64,000 bases of DNA from VXNE01 sp965208745. Its GTDB lineage: Bacteria; Pseudomonadota; Gammaproteobacteria; Pseudomonadales; Azotimanducaceae. The position numbers and the translations under genes were made by a program. Each line of letters starts with the position of its first letter. Position 1 is the first letter of the stretch. Of the stretch, positions 41,240 through 49,762 are shown in pieces. The DNA lies in the NCBI GenBank assembly GCA_965208745.1, contig CBDBPN010000004.1:3782001-3846000 (forward strand). The letters are read 5' to 3'. The notes beneath the pieces are model-generated. The model was not told where the DNA came from. It saw nothing but the letters and a program-made list of their open reading frames with translations, and searched no databases.

Positions 41240-42525
41240 AGTTCCTCGCGCGCCATCTCGACCGGCTGCGGGAGTGCTTCGCGCAGATGCCGGACCCGCG
41301 CCGCGGGCGCAACCGCCGCCACGCCATGGCGGACATCGGCATGGCGGCGCTGTCGGTGTTCTTCATGCGGTCGCCGTCGTTCCCGGCGCACCAGCGCGCG
41401 CTGGCCGACGCGGGCCGGCGCTCCAACGCCCACACCCTGTTCGGCCTGTCCCGCATCCCCTGCGACAACCACGTCCGGCAACTGCTCGACGGCGTGCCGA
41501 CGGAACACTTCGACGACGAGTTCCACGCCCTCGTCGAGGACCTCGACGCGCACGACGCGCTGGCCCCCATGCGCTGCCTGGACGAGCGCGTGCTCGTCGC
41601 CCTGGACGGCACGGAGTTCTTCCGCTCGCGCAACATCCACTGCGACAACTGCTCGACCCGCAAGCGCAACGACGGCGGCACCGAGCACTTCCACCAGATG
41701 GTCGCCGCCACCGTTGTGGCGCCGGGCCAGTCGCGCGCGCTGCCGCTGCCCCCCGAGTTCGTCGCGCCGCGGGACGGCGCCGCCAAGCAGGACTGCGAAC
41801 GCCAGGCGGTCAAGCGCTGGCTGCGGTCCCACGGCGACCGCTGCGCCGCACTGCGCCCGGTCTATCTCGGCGACGACCTGTACGCCTGCCAGCCCGTCTG
41901 CCGGGCCATGCTCGACGCCGGCGGCGACTTCCTGCTCACCGCCAAGCCGGCCAGCCACCAGACCCTGTACGAGTACCTCGACGGCATCCGGCTGCCGTCG
42001 CGCCGCGTCACCGCCGGCGCCGGCTCCCGCCGCCGCGTGCATCGCTACCGCTGGATGACCGACCTGCCCATCCGCGACGGCGACGACGCCCTGCGCGTCA
42101 ACTGGCTGGAGATCACCAGCGCGCGGCCGAACGGCAAGGTCACCTACCGCGGAACCTTCGTCACCAGCCTGCCCGTAACCCGCGACAACATCGCCGAACT
42201 CGCCGACTGCGCCCGCGCCCGCTGGAAGATCGAGAACGAGACCTTCAACGTCCTCAAGCAGCACGGCTACCACCTCGAACACAACTTCGGCCACGGCAAG
42301 GACACCCTCGCCGCCGTGCTCGTCGTCCTCAACCTGCTCGCCTTCGCGCTGCACACCGCGTGCGAACTCGCCGAGTCCCTCTGGCGACGCGCCCGCGCGC
42401 GCCTCGGCACCCGCGCACGCCTGTTCGAGCACCTGCGCACCCTCACCGAGTACCAGGTGTTCCCCGACTGGAACGCCTTGATCGGCCTGCTCGCCACCGG
42501 CGGACCCGCCGCACAGCCGCCCTGA
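41236..42525 (+). CDS. DDE transposase of the insertion sequence
   Basis: 429 residues from GTG 41236. RNase-H-fold DDE signs are VALDGTEFFRSRNIHCDNC (first Asp), VYLGDDLYACQPVC (second Asp) and ARWKIENETFNVLKQ (Glu), followed by HGYHLEHNFGHGKDTLA and a helical tail. This spacing is that of IS4-like transposases often listed as ISNCY. The frame is uninterrupted and the catalytic residues are present, so it should be active. Translationally coupled to the methylase upstream. Confidence 0.92.
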   Translation: MKFLARHLDRLRECFAQMPDPRRGRNRRHAMADIGMAALSVFFMRSPSFPAHQRALADAGRRSNAHTLFGLSRIPCDNHVRQLLDGVPTEHFDDEFHALVEDLDAHDALAPMRCLDERVLVALDGTEFFRSRNIHCDNCSTRKRNDGGTEHFHQMVAATVVAPGQSRALPLPPEFVAPRDGAAKQDCERQAVKRWLRSHGDRCAALRPVYLGDDLYACQPVCRAMLDAGGDFLLTAKPASHQTLYEYLDGIRLPSRRVTAGAGSRRRVHRYRWMTDLPIRDGDDALRVNWLEITSARPNGKVTYRGTFVTSLPVTRDNIAELADCARARWKIENETFNVLKQHGYHLEHNFGHGKDTLAAVLVVLNLLAFALHTACELAESLWRRARARLGTRARLFEHLRTLTEYQVFPDWNALIGLLATGGPAAQPP

Positions 42526-42612
42526 CCCCAACACCACTCCGCCGGCCAACAATCCACCAACCCTGGAGAACTCCGATACCCAATGACTCAATACTCAAAA
42601 TGAGAACTGCTG

Positions 42613-42621
42613 CTGTCGTAC
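42613..42621. repeat. Right target-site duplication of the insertion sequence
   Basis: CTGTCGTAC, identical to 40460-40468, directly after the right inverted repeat. Confidence 0.92.
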
Positions 42622-42694
42622 TTCGCGCATCGCGCGAACTCCGACACCCTGATAGAGTGCGGCGGGGACGGGTTTCGTGCCGAGGGGAGCGTCC

Positions 42695-43021
42695 GTGGCG
42701 TTCTTGACCAAGTTGATGTCTGGCGAGTACGGCCTCGCGCGCACCTATTGGTTGTTCGGCCTGGTGGGATACCTCCTGGCCTGGGCCTGCACGGAGGCGC
42801 TTGGCGCCGTGCTGCGGATGAATCCGCGTTTCTGGATCGGCGTGGTCGTGGCGGTGCTGTGCGTGGTCGTTTTCGGCTACGCCCTCGCGGCATGCGCGGG
42901 GATCTGGAGCGCGGCCCGGACCCACACGGGCCCGACGGCGTACTGGTGGTTCGCCCGGGTGACGAGTCTGCTGGGCTTGCTCGGCGTGCTGGCGGGCATC
43001 AGCCACGCGATCGTGGTCTGA
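42695..43021 (+). CDS. Small inner-membrane protein of unknown function
   Basis: 108 residues from GTG 42695, preceded by GAGGGGAG about 5 nt upstream (an in-frame GTG at 42677 is less likely). Three membrane segments: YWLFGLVGYLLAWACTEALG, WIGVVVAVLCVVVFGYALAA and VTSLLGLLGVLAGISHAIVV, with a short start FLTKLMSGEYGLARTYWLFG that I associate with a family of small uncharacterised proteobacterial membrane proteins. The IS inserted about 75 bp upstream and may have separated it from its promoter. Confidence 0.75.
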   Translation: MAFLTKLMSGEYGLARTYWLFGLVGYLLAWACTEALGAVLRMNPRFWIGVVVAVLCVVVFGYALAACAGIWSAARTHTGPTAYWWFARVTSLLGLLGVLAGISHAIVV

Positions 43022-43113
43022 GGCGATGGCGGGGACGGAATCCTCGGCTCAGAGCGGGGCTGCCGGCGGCGTGCTCTCGGCGGCCGGGGCCAGGAAGGCG
43101 GTCACGGTCGTGA

Positions 43114-43436
43114 TCGGACGCGCAGCTCTGGCCCCCGGTCACCCTCGAGGATGCGGCCCGGGTGGACTGGGCCGCCGTCGCCGCACAGGTCCCCAACACC
43201 CTCACGCTGGCGCTGGCGACCCTGCTCTGCGTGGTGATCCACACCGGTGGCCTGGAAGTGGCGTCCCACCGGGAACCTGGACTGGAACCGGGAGTTCCGC
43301 GCCATGGGGCTCGCGGGCGCCCTGGCGGGTTTCGGCGGCGGACCGCCGAGCTGCCCGGTGGTCCCCACGTCGTTGCGCAGCCTGATGTTCCGGGTCGGCC
43401 TGCGCAGCACCGGGGTCATCGCGAGGCCGGGCAGGA
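43114..43436 (+). pseudogene. Fragment of a SulP-family anion transporter
   Basis: LWPPVTLEDAARVDWAAVAA with QVPNTLTLALATLLCVV in one frame, then after a frameshift near 43258 DWNREFRAMGLAGALAGFGG with PPSCPVVPTSLRSLMF in another. Both parts follow the middle of SulP permeases. A stop precedes the fragment (43111-43113) and the rest of the gene is missing. It runs directly into an RND transporter fragment. Confidence 0.7.
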
Positions 43437-43889
43437 ACCCCTCCACTTCCGCCATGATCCCCCTCGCGTTCGCCGGCACCGTGTACCTCCATTGGATGCC
43501 CGGCTACGACCTGACGCTGTCTTCGGTGTTCGGGCCGATCGCCGCTCACGGGCGTGGTCAGCAACGACTGGCTGGTACTGCTCGACCGCCACAGCCGCTT
43601 CCGCCGCGACGATCCACGCCTTTCCGTGAACGACGCCGTCATCGCGGCGACGCGGTTGCGCGCCCGACCGATCGTGCTGACGACCGTCGTCGGCCTGATG
43701 CCGCTCCTCTACGACAAGTCGGAAATCCTGAGGTTTCTGATCCCGCTGGTCGTCAGCCTGGCCGGCGGGCTGATCTTCGCGAGTTTCGGCATCCTGTTCG
43801 TGCTCCCCGCCCTGATGGTGCTGGTCGAGAGGGTGCGAGCGCTGTTGCCGGGGCGGGCCGGGCAGCCCGTCGCCGCGGCCGCTCCGTGA
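43437..43889 (+). pseudogene. Fragment of an AcrB-type RND efflux permease (C-terminal part)
   Basis: MIPLAFAGTVYLHWMPGYDL then TLSSVFG in one frame; after a frameshift near 43545 GVVSNDWLVLLDRHSRFRR, LRARPIVLTTVVGLMPLLYD and KSEILRFLIPLVVSLAGGLI with FASFGILFVLPALMVLVER. These are the last membrane helices of an RND permease. About 850 upstream residues are missing. The fragment joins the SulP fragment without a gap. Confidence 0.8.
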
Positions 43890-43970
43890 AGAACGCGCGG
43901 GGGCGATGGCCGGGCTCGCCACCGATCGCTCCGCGGCGCATCCGGTGATGTGCGGGAGGGTACGGGGCGC

Positions 43971-45653
43971 GTGAACCGGCGGCTGTTGGTCGTCGCCGTC
44001 CTCGTCGTGCTCGCCGTAGTGGACTGGCTCTCGGACGGAGTCGGTCCCCGGCTGGTGTTCGGTACGGCATCCGTGGACGTCCGGACCGTTCCCGAAGGCG
44101 CCGCGGTGCTGGTGAACGGCGAGCCCGCCGGCACGACACCGATCATCGTCTCCGACGTCCGGCCAGGGGCGGTCGTGCTGCGTCTGGAACATCCGTATCA
44201 CCCCCCGGAGCTGCGTCGGCTCACGCTCGAACGCGGGGAACGCCGGGACGTGGAGGTGATCTTCGCGCCCGCCAGCGGCAGCCTCGCGATCGTCACCAAT
44301 CCGCGGGGCGCCGCCGTGTCGGTCAACGGGGAACGCCTGGCCGACGTCACCCCGGTGCGCATCGACGGGATCGCCACGGGCGCGTACGAAGTCGCGGTCT
44401 CCCTCCATGGACGACAGAGCAAGTCCGCCACCGTCGAAGTGTTCCCGGACGCGGAGACGGAAAGGACCTTCGAGCTCGAGCGGGTGGCGATGGGCACGCT
44501 CTCCGTGCAGACCGTTCCGGGGAACGCCACGGTCACCTTGGTCGACGCGGAAGCCGACTATCGTCCGGGCGTGGAACTGCCGGTGGGCGACTACCGCATT
44601 CGTGTCGCGGCGCCAGGTTACGGACCGGCGGAGAGGACGATCGGTGTGCGGCAGGGACGGAACGTCGCGGACATCACGCTGGCGCGCGTGTTCGGCGCGC
44701 TGCGCATCTCGATGCGCCCGGCGAGCGCACGCATCCGCGTGACGTATCCGGATGTGGACGGGTCTCGCGACATCGCCTTCCAGAACGGCATGGAAATCCC
44801 GGCGGGACCGTTCGCGGTGCGGGCGACGGCGATGGGCTACCGCAATCTCGTGCGCAATCTGGCCATGGACGGCGATGGCGTCACGCTGAACCTCGTGATG
44901 CGGCGATTCGAGGTGACGCCGGGGCAGCGTTTCCGGGACCGGCTCCGGTCCGGCGGGGAGGGCCCGGAACTCGTGGTGGTCGCGGTGGGCGCGTTCCGCA
45001 TGGGCGCGGAGAACGGCGCGCCCAACGAGCGGCCTGCCCGGGAGGTGCGCGTGACGCAGCCGTTCGCGATCGGCGTGACCGAGACGACCGTGGGGGACTT
45101 CCGGCGCCATGACGCGTGGCCCGGCGAACCGGAGATGCCGGTGCGGAACGTCACCCTGCGGGACGTGGGGGCATACCTGGCGTTCCTCTCCAGCGAGACC
45201 GGCTACCGCTATCGCCTGCCGACGGAGGCGGAGTGGGAGTACGCCGCGCGGGCGGGTGGGGCGGGGGATTTCTACTTCGGCGACGACATCGCCGCCATCT
45301 GCGCGCACGGAAACGTCGGCGACCTGGCGATGCGGGAGCGCTTCCGGCAGTACGACTCGGTGGCCTGCAACGACGGCTTCGTCCGCGTGGCGCCCGTCGG
45401 TCGCTTCGCGCCGAACGCCTTCGGGCTGCACGACATGTTCGGCAACGTCGAGGAGTGGGTCGCGGACTGCTGGCACCCGTCCTACGCGGGCGCGCCGGGC
45501 GACGCCCGCCAATGGACGCAAGGCTGCTACTCGTCGCGCGTGGTGCGCGGCGGCGCGTTCGACTCGCCGCCGGGCGACCTGCGGGTGAGCGCGCGCAACA
45601 TGGGCAGTTCGCCCACGGACTCACGCGGGTTCCGGGTGGTGCGGGAACTCTGA
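43971..45653 (+). CDS. PEGA-repeat protein with C-terminal formylglycine-generating-enzyme-like domain
   Basis: 560 residues from GTG 43971 (GGGAGGG 11 nt upstream). One membrane anchor at about 4-22 (LLVVAVLVVLAVVDWLSDG). Then three to four PEGA-type beta repeats (VDVRTVPEGAAVLVNGEPAG, LAIVTNPRGAAVSVNGERLA) to about residue 325. The C-terminal 230 residues have the FGE-sulfatase fold: VAVGAFRMGAENG, FAIGVTETTVGDF, YRLPTEAEWEYAARAG, FGLHDMFGNVEEWVADC, VVRGGAFDSPPGDLRVSARN, GFRVVREL. The active-site cysteine pair of true FGE is not present at the VVRGGAF segment, so this is probably a binding or structural module facing the periplasm. Confidence 0.86.
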   Translation: MNRRLLVVAVLVVLAVVDWLSDGVGPRLVFGTASVDVRTVPEGAAVLVNGEPAGTTPIIVSDVRPGAVVLRLEHPYHPPELRRLTLERGERRDVEVIFAPASGSLAIVTNPRGAAVSVNGERLADVTPVRIDGIATGAYEVAVSLHGRQSKSATVEVFPDAETERTFELERVAMGTLSVQTVPGNATVTLVDAEADYRPGVELPVGDYRIRVAAPGYGPAERTIGVRQGRNVADITLARVFGALRISMRPASARIRVTYPDVDGSRDIAFQNGMEIPAGPFAVRATAMGYRNLVRNLAMDGDGVTLNLVMRRFEVTPGQRFRDRLRSGGEGPELVVVAVGAFRMGAENGAPNERPAREVRVTQPFAIGVTETTVGDFRRHDAWPGEPEMPVRNVTLRDVGAYLAFLSSETGYRYRLPTEAEWEYAARAGGAGDFYFGDDIAAICAHGNVGDLAMRERFRQYDSVACNDGFVRVAPVGRFAPNAFGLHDMFGNVEEWVADCWHPSYAGAPGDARQWTQGCYSSRVVRGGAFDSPPGDLRVSARNMGSSPTDSRGFRVVREL

Positions 45654-45671
45654 CGGGTCGGGGAGTACCGG

Positions 45672-46279
45672 TCAGAGCAGACCTTGGCGGGACGCCTCGT
45701 ACCAGACGAATGGAGACACTCGCCTCAGGACAGTCCGGGCGAGGTGGTCTCCTCCATTGTGAAGATATCCGCTGTAGTCCATAGCGCGCCGTCGACGAAG
45801 CTCCGCATCGTCCAGTCTCAGCCGGGTGATTGTCTTTCGGGCACCTTCGGTCAGGATCCGGTTGAGTTCCGGGTTCGGCCGTATCGAGCCGTCTGCGAGG
45901 TTGAGGTGGAACGTCTCGGGTGGGAGGCCGATCGGATCCAGAACGTCGTCATGCTCGCGCTTTCTTCGGTTCGCCGGCCAACAGGCGAGACGGAAGTTGG
46001 TCCACTCGTATGCGCCGCCCGGCGCCTTGGATTTGGGAACGAAGTGATCCGTCGTCAGGTCGCCCGTCACGATGTCAATGCGAACCGCGAAGTACGAGCA
46101 GATCTGCGATAGGCAGTCCCAAGCTGTCCAAGCGCCCGCGTCCAGTAGGTCGGAAGCGTCACCCCTGCCGGTAGCGGGGCAGAGATGGAGATTTGCTTCT
46201 CAGCTAGCCACTCCAGGCCGGGTCGGCGAACGCTGTCGTCGAAGTCTCGCGGTTCGGGCTGCGGATCGACCGGAATCAC
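45672..46279 (-). pseudogene. HNH endonuclease (PtuB-like) with one frameshift
   Basis: Starts at GTG 46279, overlapping the ATPase stop, with DFDDSVRRPGLEWLAEKQIS and LPTYWTRALGQLGTAYRR. A single frameshift near 46112 moves the reading to QICSYFAVRIDIVTGDLTTD, with HFVPKSKAPGGAYEWTNFRL and NRRKREHDDVLDP, the His-Asn-His/Arg core of HNH nucleases, running to the end. Every expected part is present; only the frame is broken. This is either a recent inactivation or a sequencing error. Paired with an AAA ATPase as in the Septu (PtuA/PtuB) defence system. Confidence 0.8.
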
Positions 46280-47577
46280 TCGATCCAGCCCTTGCGTCGG
46301 CAGATGTGCTGCCAGCGAATCAGGAACTCGTCTGCCAGCGGGTCAAGGCAGAGCAGCAGTTTGCGGTTCATCTCCTGCACTGTCTCTCGGCGAGGCTGTT
46401 CCTCCTCCAGGAGACGCGCAGCCTCCTCGACGAGTTGCTCGTAGTCCGGAGCTCTGCTGCTGCGTAGATCGAAAGCCTCACTCGTAAGCCAGGCGTCGGC
46501 ATTGCCATGCCGCTCGAAGGGCCGCCGAGACAGTTGAACGGAGGCATCTTCGAGATCGAGATCGAACCAGGCGTCGGTGGACGGGTCGAAGATCGGTTCG
46601 ACGGAGGCCATGATCAGGGGGGAGTGCGTGGTGACGACGACTTGTAGGTCGGCTTGTTCCGAAAGCGTTGTCACCGCCGACATCAGCGTCCGGATGATGA
46701 TGCGTTGCCACGAAGGGTGCAGATGGGCTTCGATCTCGTCGACGAACAGCACGATCTGGCTCGCCTCGGCTACCTGTAGCAGGCGGGCCGCTCGCTTGTG
46801 CTCCTCCCATGCCCAAATCAGGAAGTACGAGAGGGCGATGATGCGCCGCACTGCGGAGGACGCGTGCACGACCGGTACGTCCTGGAGATAAGGCATGCGG
46901 ATGGTTGGCATGTCGCGCTGATCGTCGATGCTGATGCGCGTCAACTCCCCGGGCTCCAATGGACCGCTGGCCGGCGGAGTGAGGGCGGCGAGCAGTGCGA
47001 CGAGACGCCGATAGGCTGCTCCGTTCTCTTTCTGCCATCCGGCCCAGTCCCGGACCAGGCCGTTGCAGAGCCACGTACCGTCCTGCTCCCGCCCGTTCCA
47101 TACCTCCGTGGGGCTGAACACGAAAGCCGGGGGGCGTTCTCCTGCGACCTCCTCCCTCGCGAAGACCTGCAGGCCCCTGGGCTTGCGCCAGTAGTTGCGT
47201 GCCGGATCCCACAGCGCGAAGCTGCCGTCCGACATGGCGTAGAGCACCAGCCCCGGATTCCCCGGATGTCCCCGGGAGCCGATCCACGACTGGTCCGCGC
47301 GTGAAAACTTGCTGGTATAGCGTTTTACGGTGCTGACCGAGGTGAAGGCGAACTCGATTGATGCGTCGCCCGGGCCGGCTGGCAGCATCGGCATGCCGAC
47401 GGTGATGCCGGGATTGACCTCGGCGGGCCACGTGCGAGTCATTGCCCACCATCCCACGTCCAACAAGAAACTCTTGCCGAGCCCGTTGTCGCCGGTGAGG
47501 AGGTTCAGGCGCTCGCCGAAGTCGACGGCCAGCTTGGAGGCGGGGCCGACGTTGCTCAGTCTGAGACTCTTCAGCAT
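46276..47577 (-). CDS. AAA-family ATPase (PtuA-like) coupled to the HNH gene
   Basis: 433 residues from ATG 47577. Walker A LLTGDNGLGKSFLLDVGWW lies near residue 30, Walker B IVLFVDEIEAHLHPSWQR near 278, and the H-loop VVTTHSPLIMASVEP near 320. This is the SMC/RecF-like ABC ATPase arrangement found in OLD, RloC and PtuA proteins. In Septu an ATPase of this type works with an HNH nuclease to cut phage or host nucleic acid. Its stop overlaps the HNH start, giving a two-gene unit. GC is somewhat lower than in the flanking metabolic genes, consistent with acquisition. Confidence 0.85.
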   Translation of the reverse strand: MLKSLRLSNVGPASKLAVDFGERLNLLTGDNGLGKSFLLDVGWWAMTRTWPAEVNPGITVGMPMLPAGPGDASIEFAFTSVSTVKRYTSKFSRADQSWIGSRGHPGNPGLVLYAMSDGSFALWDPARNYWRKPRGLQVFAREEVAGERPPAFVFSPTEVWNGREQDGTWLCNGLVRDWAGWQKENGAAYRRLVALLAALTPPASGPLEPGELTRISIDDQRDMPTIRMPYLQDVPVVHASSAVRRIIALSYFLIWAWEEHKRAARLLQVAEASQIVLFVDEIEAHLHPSWQRIIIRTLMSAVTTLSEQADLQVVVTTHSPLIMASVEPIFDPSTDAWFDLDLEDASVQLSRRPFERHGNADAWLTSEAFDLRSSRAPDYEQLVEEAARLLEEEQPRRETVQEMNRKLLLCLDPLADEFLIRWQHICRRKGWIE

Positions 47578-47893
47578 GGCTGCCCCCAGACGCCTCCTCG
47601 ATCCTCGGCGGTGGCGGGCCGCTCGGCGCGCGGTGCTCCGGGCGGTCTCCTTCGGCGTTGCCGGGTGCACGCGTCTGTCGACGCGCGTCGGGGCTCGCTA
47701 CTGTGGAGTCCTTCCTGCATCGCGGTGAGTCTGTCGGAAGTGCCGCCTAAACCGCAAGGTCGGAATCCCGCGCCGAGTCCTTGGACGCCCCTTGCCCAGA
47801 GGCCCGGCCAAGCTTCGCTTTGCACTGGTCTTTGTTGCCACCCGCCAGGTCGCGTAAGCTCCCGCGCGGTCGAGCGGGGGTTAGCGTAGCCAA
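47578..47893. other. 316-bp intergenic region between divergent genes
   Basis: Separates the AAA ATPase (minus) from the M3 peptidase (plus). Promoters for both are expected here. I see no recognisable gene, repeat or clear regulatory site. Confidence 0.4.
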
Positions 47894-49762
47894 ATGATCG
47901 TTCCATTGCCGGATTCGGGGACGGAGGGACTCCCTTGGGACCTCTCGGACGAGTATCCCGCCGCGGACGCGCCCGAGGTCGAGCGGGACCTCGAGCGTCT
48001 GGACGCGCTGCAGGACGAACTCGAGGAAGTGAACGCGGTCCTGGTGCCGCTGCTCGACGCGGCGGAGACGCTGGGCCTTCCGGAGGCGGCCGACGGCATC
48101 GCCGCGGCGCGGCGCGCCTTCGGGCTGGTGGAGGAAGGCAGGCGGCTGCTGGCAGATCCCGGGGTGTACGCGAGTTGCTGCCTGAGCGTGGACAGCGGCG
48201 ATGCGGCGGCGCTGGCCCTGGTCGGTCGCCTGCAGGCGCTCGAGAAACGGTTCGCGGAGTTGGCGGAGCCGCTGTCGCAGTTACTGGACCGGGTGCCGGA
48301 CGGGGTCGTCGAAGCCTTCCTGGACGACGCGGGCACGGGACATGCCCGGTTCGCGGTGGAGCACTCCCGCAAGCGGCGGCACGAACTGCTGGACCTGTCG
48401 GAGGAGAACCTGGTCAGCGCCCTCGGGCAGGACGGTATCCATGCGTGGGGCCGGCTCTACGACCGCCTCGCCGGCACGATCGCGTGCGACGTGGAGGTGG
48501 ACGGGGAACTCCGGACCATGGGCGTGGCGCAGGCGGCGGGCCTGATGCAGAAACCGGACGACGGGCTTCGGGAGCGGGCGTGGCGCGCGATCAACATGGC
48601 CTGGGACGCGCATGGCGAGTCGTGCGCGGCGGCGATCAACGCCATCGCCGGCTGGCGCCTCGAGATGTGCCGCAAGCGGTCGAACGGCCGCGCGGTGCAC
48701 TTCCTGGACGCGCCGCTGCACATGAATCGCATCGTCCGCGAGACGCTCGACACGCTCCTCTCCGTGGCCGAGGAGGCACGGCCCCTGGCCCGCCGCGCGG
48801 CGCTGCTGCAGGCCAAGGCGTACCGCAAGGCGCGCTACGGACCCTGGGACCAGCGGGCGCCGGCGCCGGTGGTGTCGGAGGGCGGCGGTGCGCCGATCGC
48901 GTATCCCGAAGCCCTCGACCTCGTCGCGAACTCGTACGGCAGCGTGGACCCGGGCATGGGCGAGTTCGTGCGCATGATGGCGGAGAAACGCTGGATCGAG
49001 GGCACGGTCGGCGCCCGCAAGCAGCCCGGCGCCTACTGCACGGGCTTCTCGAGATCGCGCAACCCGCGGGTCTACATGACCTACACGGGCGGGGCGAGCG
49101 ACGTCGTCACGCTCGCCCACGAACTCGGCCACGCGTACCACGCCTGGGTCATGCGCGACCTGCCGGACAGCCAGCGGCGCTACGGCATGTCGATCGCGGA
49201 GACGGCAAGCACGTTCGGGGAGACCATCGTCCGCGACGCACTGCTCGCCCGCGCGGAGACGCCCGAAGCCGAGTTCGACATCGTCTGGGAGGAAGCGGGC
49301 GCCGCGGTGGGCTTCCTGCTGAACATCCCCGCGCGTTTCGAGTTCGAGCGCAACTTCTACCAGGCCCGCGCGGAGCGGCCGCAGACGCCGGACGAGCTCA
49401 ACGAGACGATGGGCGCCGCCTGGACCGCTTGGTACGGCGACAGCCTGTCGGAGCCGGATCCGCTCTTCTGGGCCAACAAGCTCCACTTCTACATCTCGGG
49501 ACTCAGCTTCTACAACTTCCCGTACCTGTTCGGGTATCTCTTCAGCCTCGGCGTCTATGCCCGCCGGGAGGCGCTCGGGGACGACTTCTTCCCGCGCTAC
49601 GAAGCGCTGCTGCGGGACACGGGGCGCATGACCGCGGAGGATCTGGCCGCGAAGCACCTCGATGCGGACCTGACCCGCCCGGACTTCTGGCGCGACACCG
49701 TGCGCATGCTCGAAGGGCGCATCGACCGCTTCGAGGCGCTCGTCGCGCAATGCGCCTTATGA
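47894..49762 (+). CDS. M3-family oligoendopeptidase
   Basis: 622 residues from ATG 47894. The helical N-terminal half is followed by the zinc site VVTLAHELGHAYHAWVM (HExxH) near residue 410 and the downstream Glu in MSIAETASTFGETI. PepF-like hallmarks such as GAYCTGFSRSRNPRVYMTY and FYISGLSFYNFPYLFGYLFS are present. A cytosolic metallopeptidase that trims short peptides. Its stop overlaps the ATG of the amidotransferase gene. Confidence 0.93.
   Translation: MIVPLPDSGTEGLPWDLSDEYPAADAPEVERDLERLDALQDELEEVNAVLVPLLDAAETLGLPEAADGIAAARRAFGLVEEGRRLLADPGVYASCCLSVDSGDAAALALVGRLQALEKRFAELAEPLSQLLDRVPDGVVEAFLDDAGTGHARFAVEHSRKRRHELLDLSEENLVSALGQDGIHAWGRLYDRLAGTIACDVEVDGELRTMGVAQAAGLMQKPDDGLRERAWRAINMAWDAHGESCAAAINAIAGWRLEMCRKRSNGRAVHFLDAPLHMNRIVRETLDTLLSVAEEARPLARRAALLQAKAYRKARYGPWDQRAPAPVVSEGGGAPIAYPEALDLVANSYGSVDPGMGEFVRMMAEKRWIEGTVGARKQPGAYCTGFSRSRNPRVYMTYTGGASDVVTLAHELGHAYHAWVMRDLPDSQRRYGMSIAETASTFGETIVRDALLARAETPEAEFDIVWEEAGAAVGFLLNIPARFEFERNFYQARAERPQTPDELNETMGAAWTAWYGDSLSEPDPLFWANKLHFYISGLSFYNFPYLFGYLFSLGVYARREALGDDFFPRYEALLRDTGRMTAEDLAAKHLDADLTRPDFWRDTVRMLEGRIDRFEALVAQCAL

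Larger units (their letters stand above)
40469..42612. mobile_element. Complete insertion sequence with DDE transposase and DNA adenine methylase
   Basis: 2,144 bp bounded by perfect 18-bp inverted repeats, CAGCAGTTCTCATTTTGA at 40469-40486 and its complement at 42595-42612, and flanked by the 9-bp direct repeat CTGTCGTAC. It contains only two genes, a D12-class adenine methylase and a DDE transposase, overlapping by 4 nt. Both frames are intact. The transposase resembles those filed under ISNCY; I cannot name the group. The methylase is inside the inverted repeats, so it is carried with the element. Confidence 0.93.

Noticed and set aside
43971..45653. Genuine sulfatase-activating formylglycine-generating enzyme
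   Set aside because: The active-site cysteine pair is absent and no sulfatase gene is nearby.
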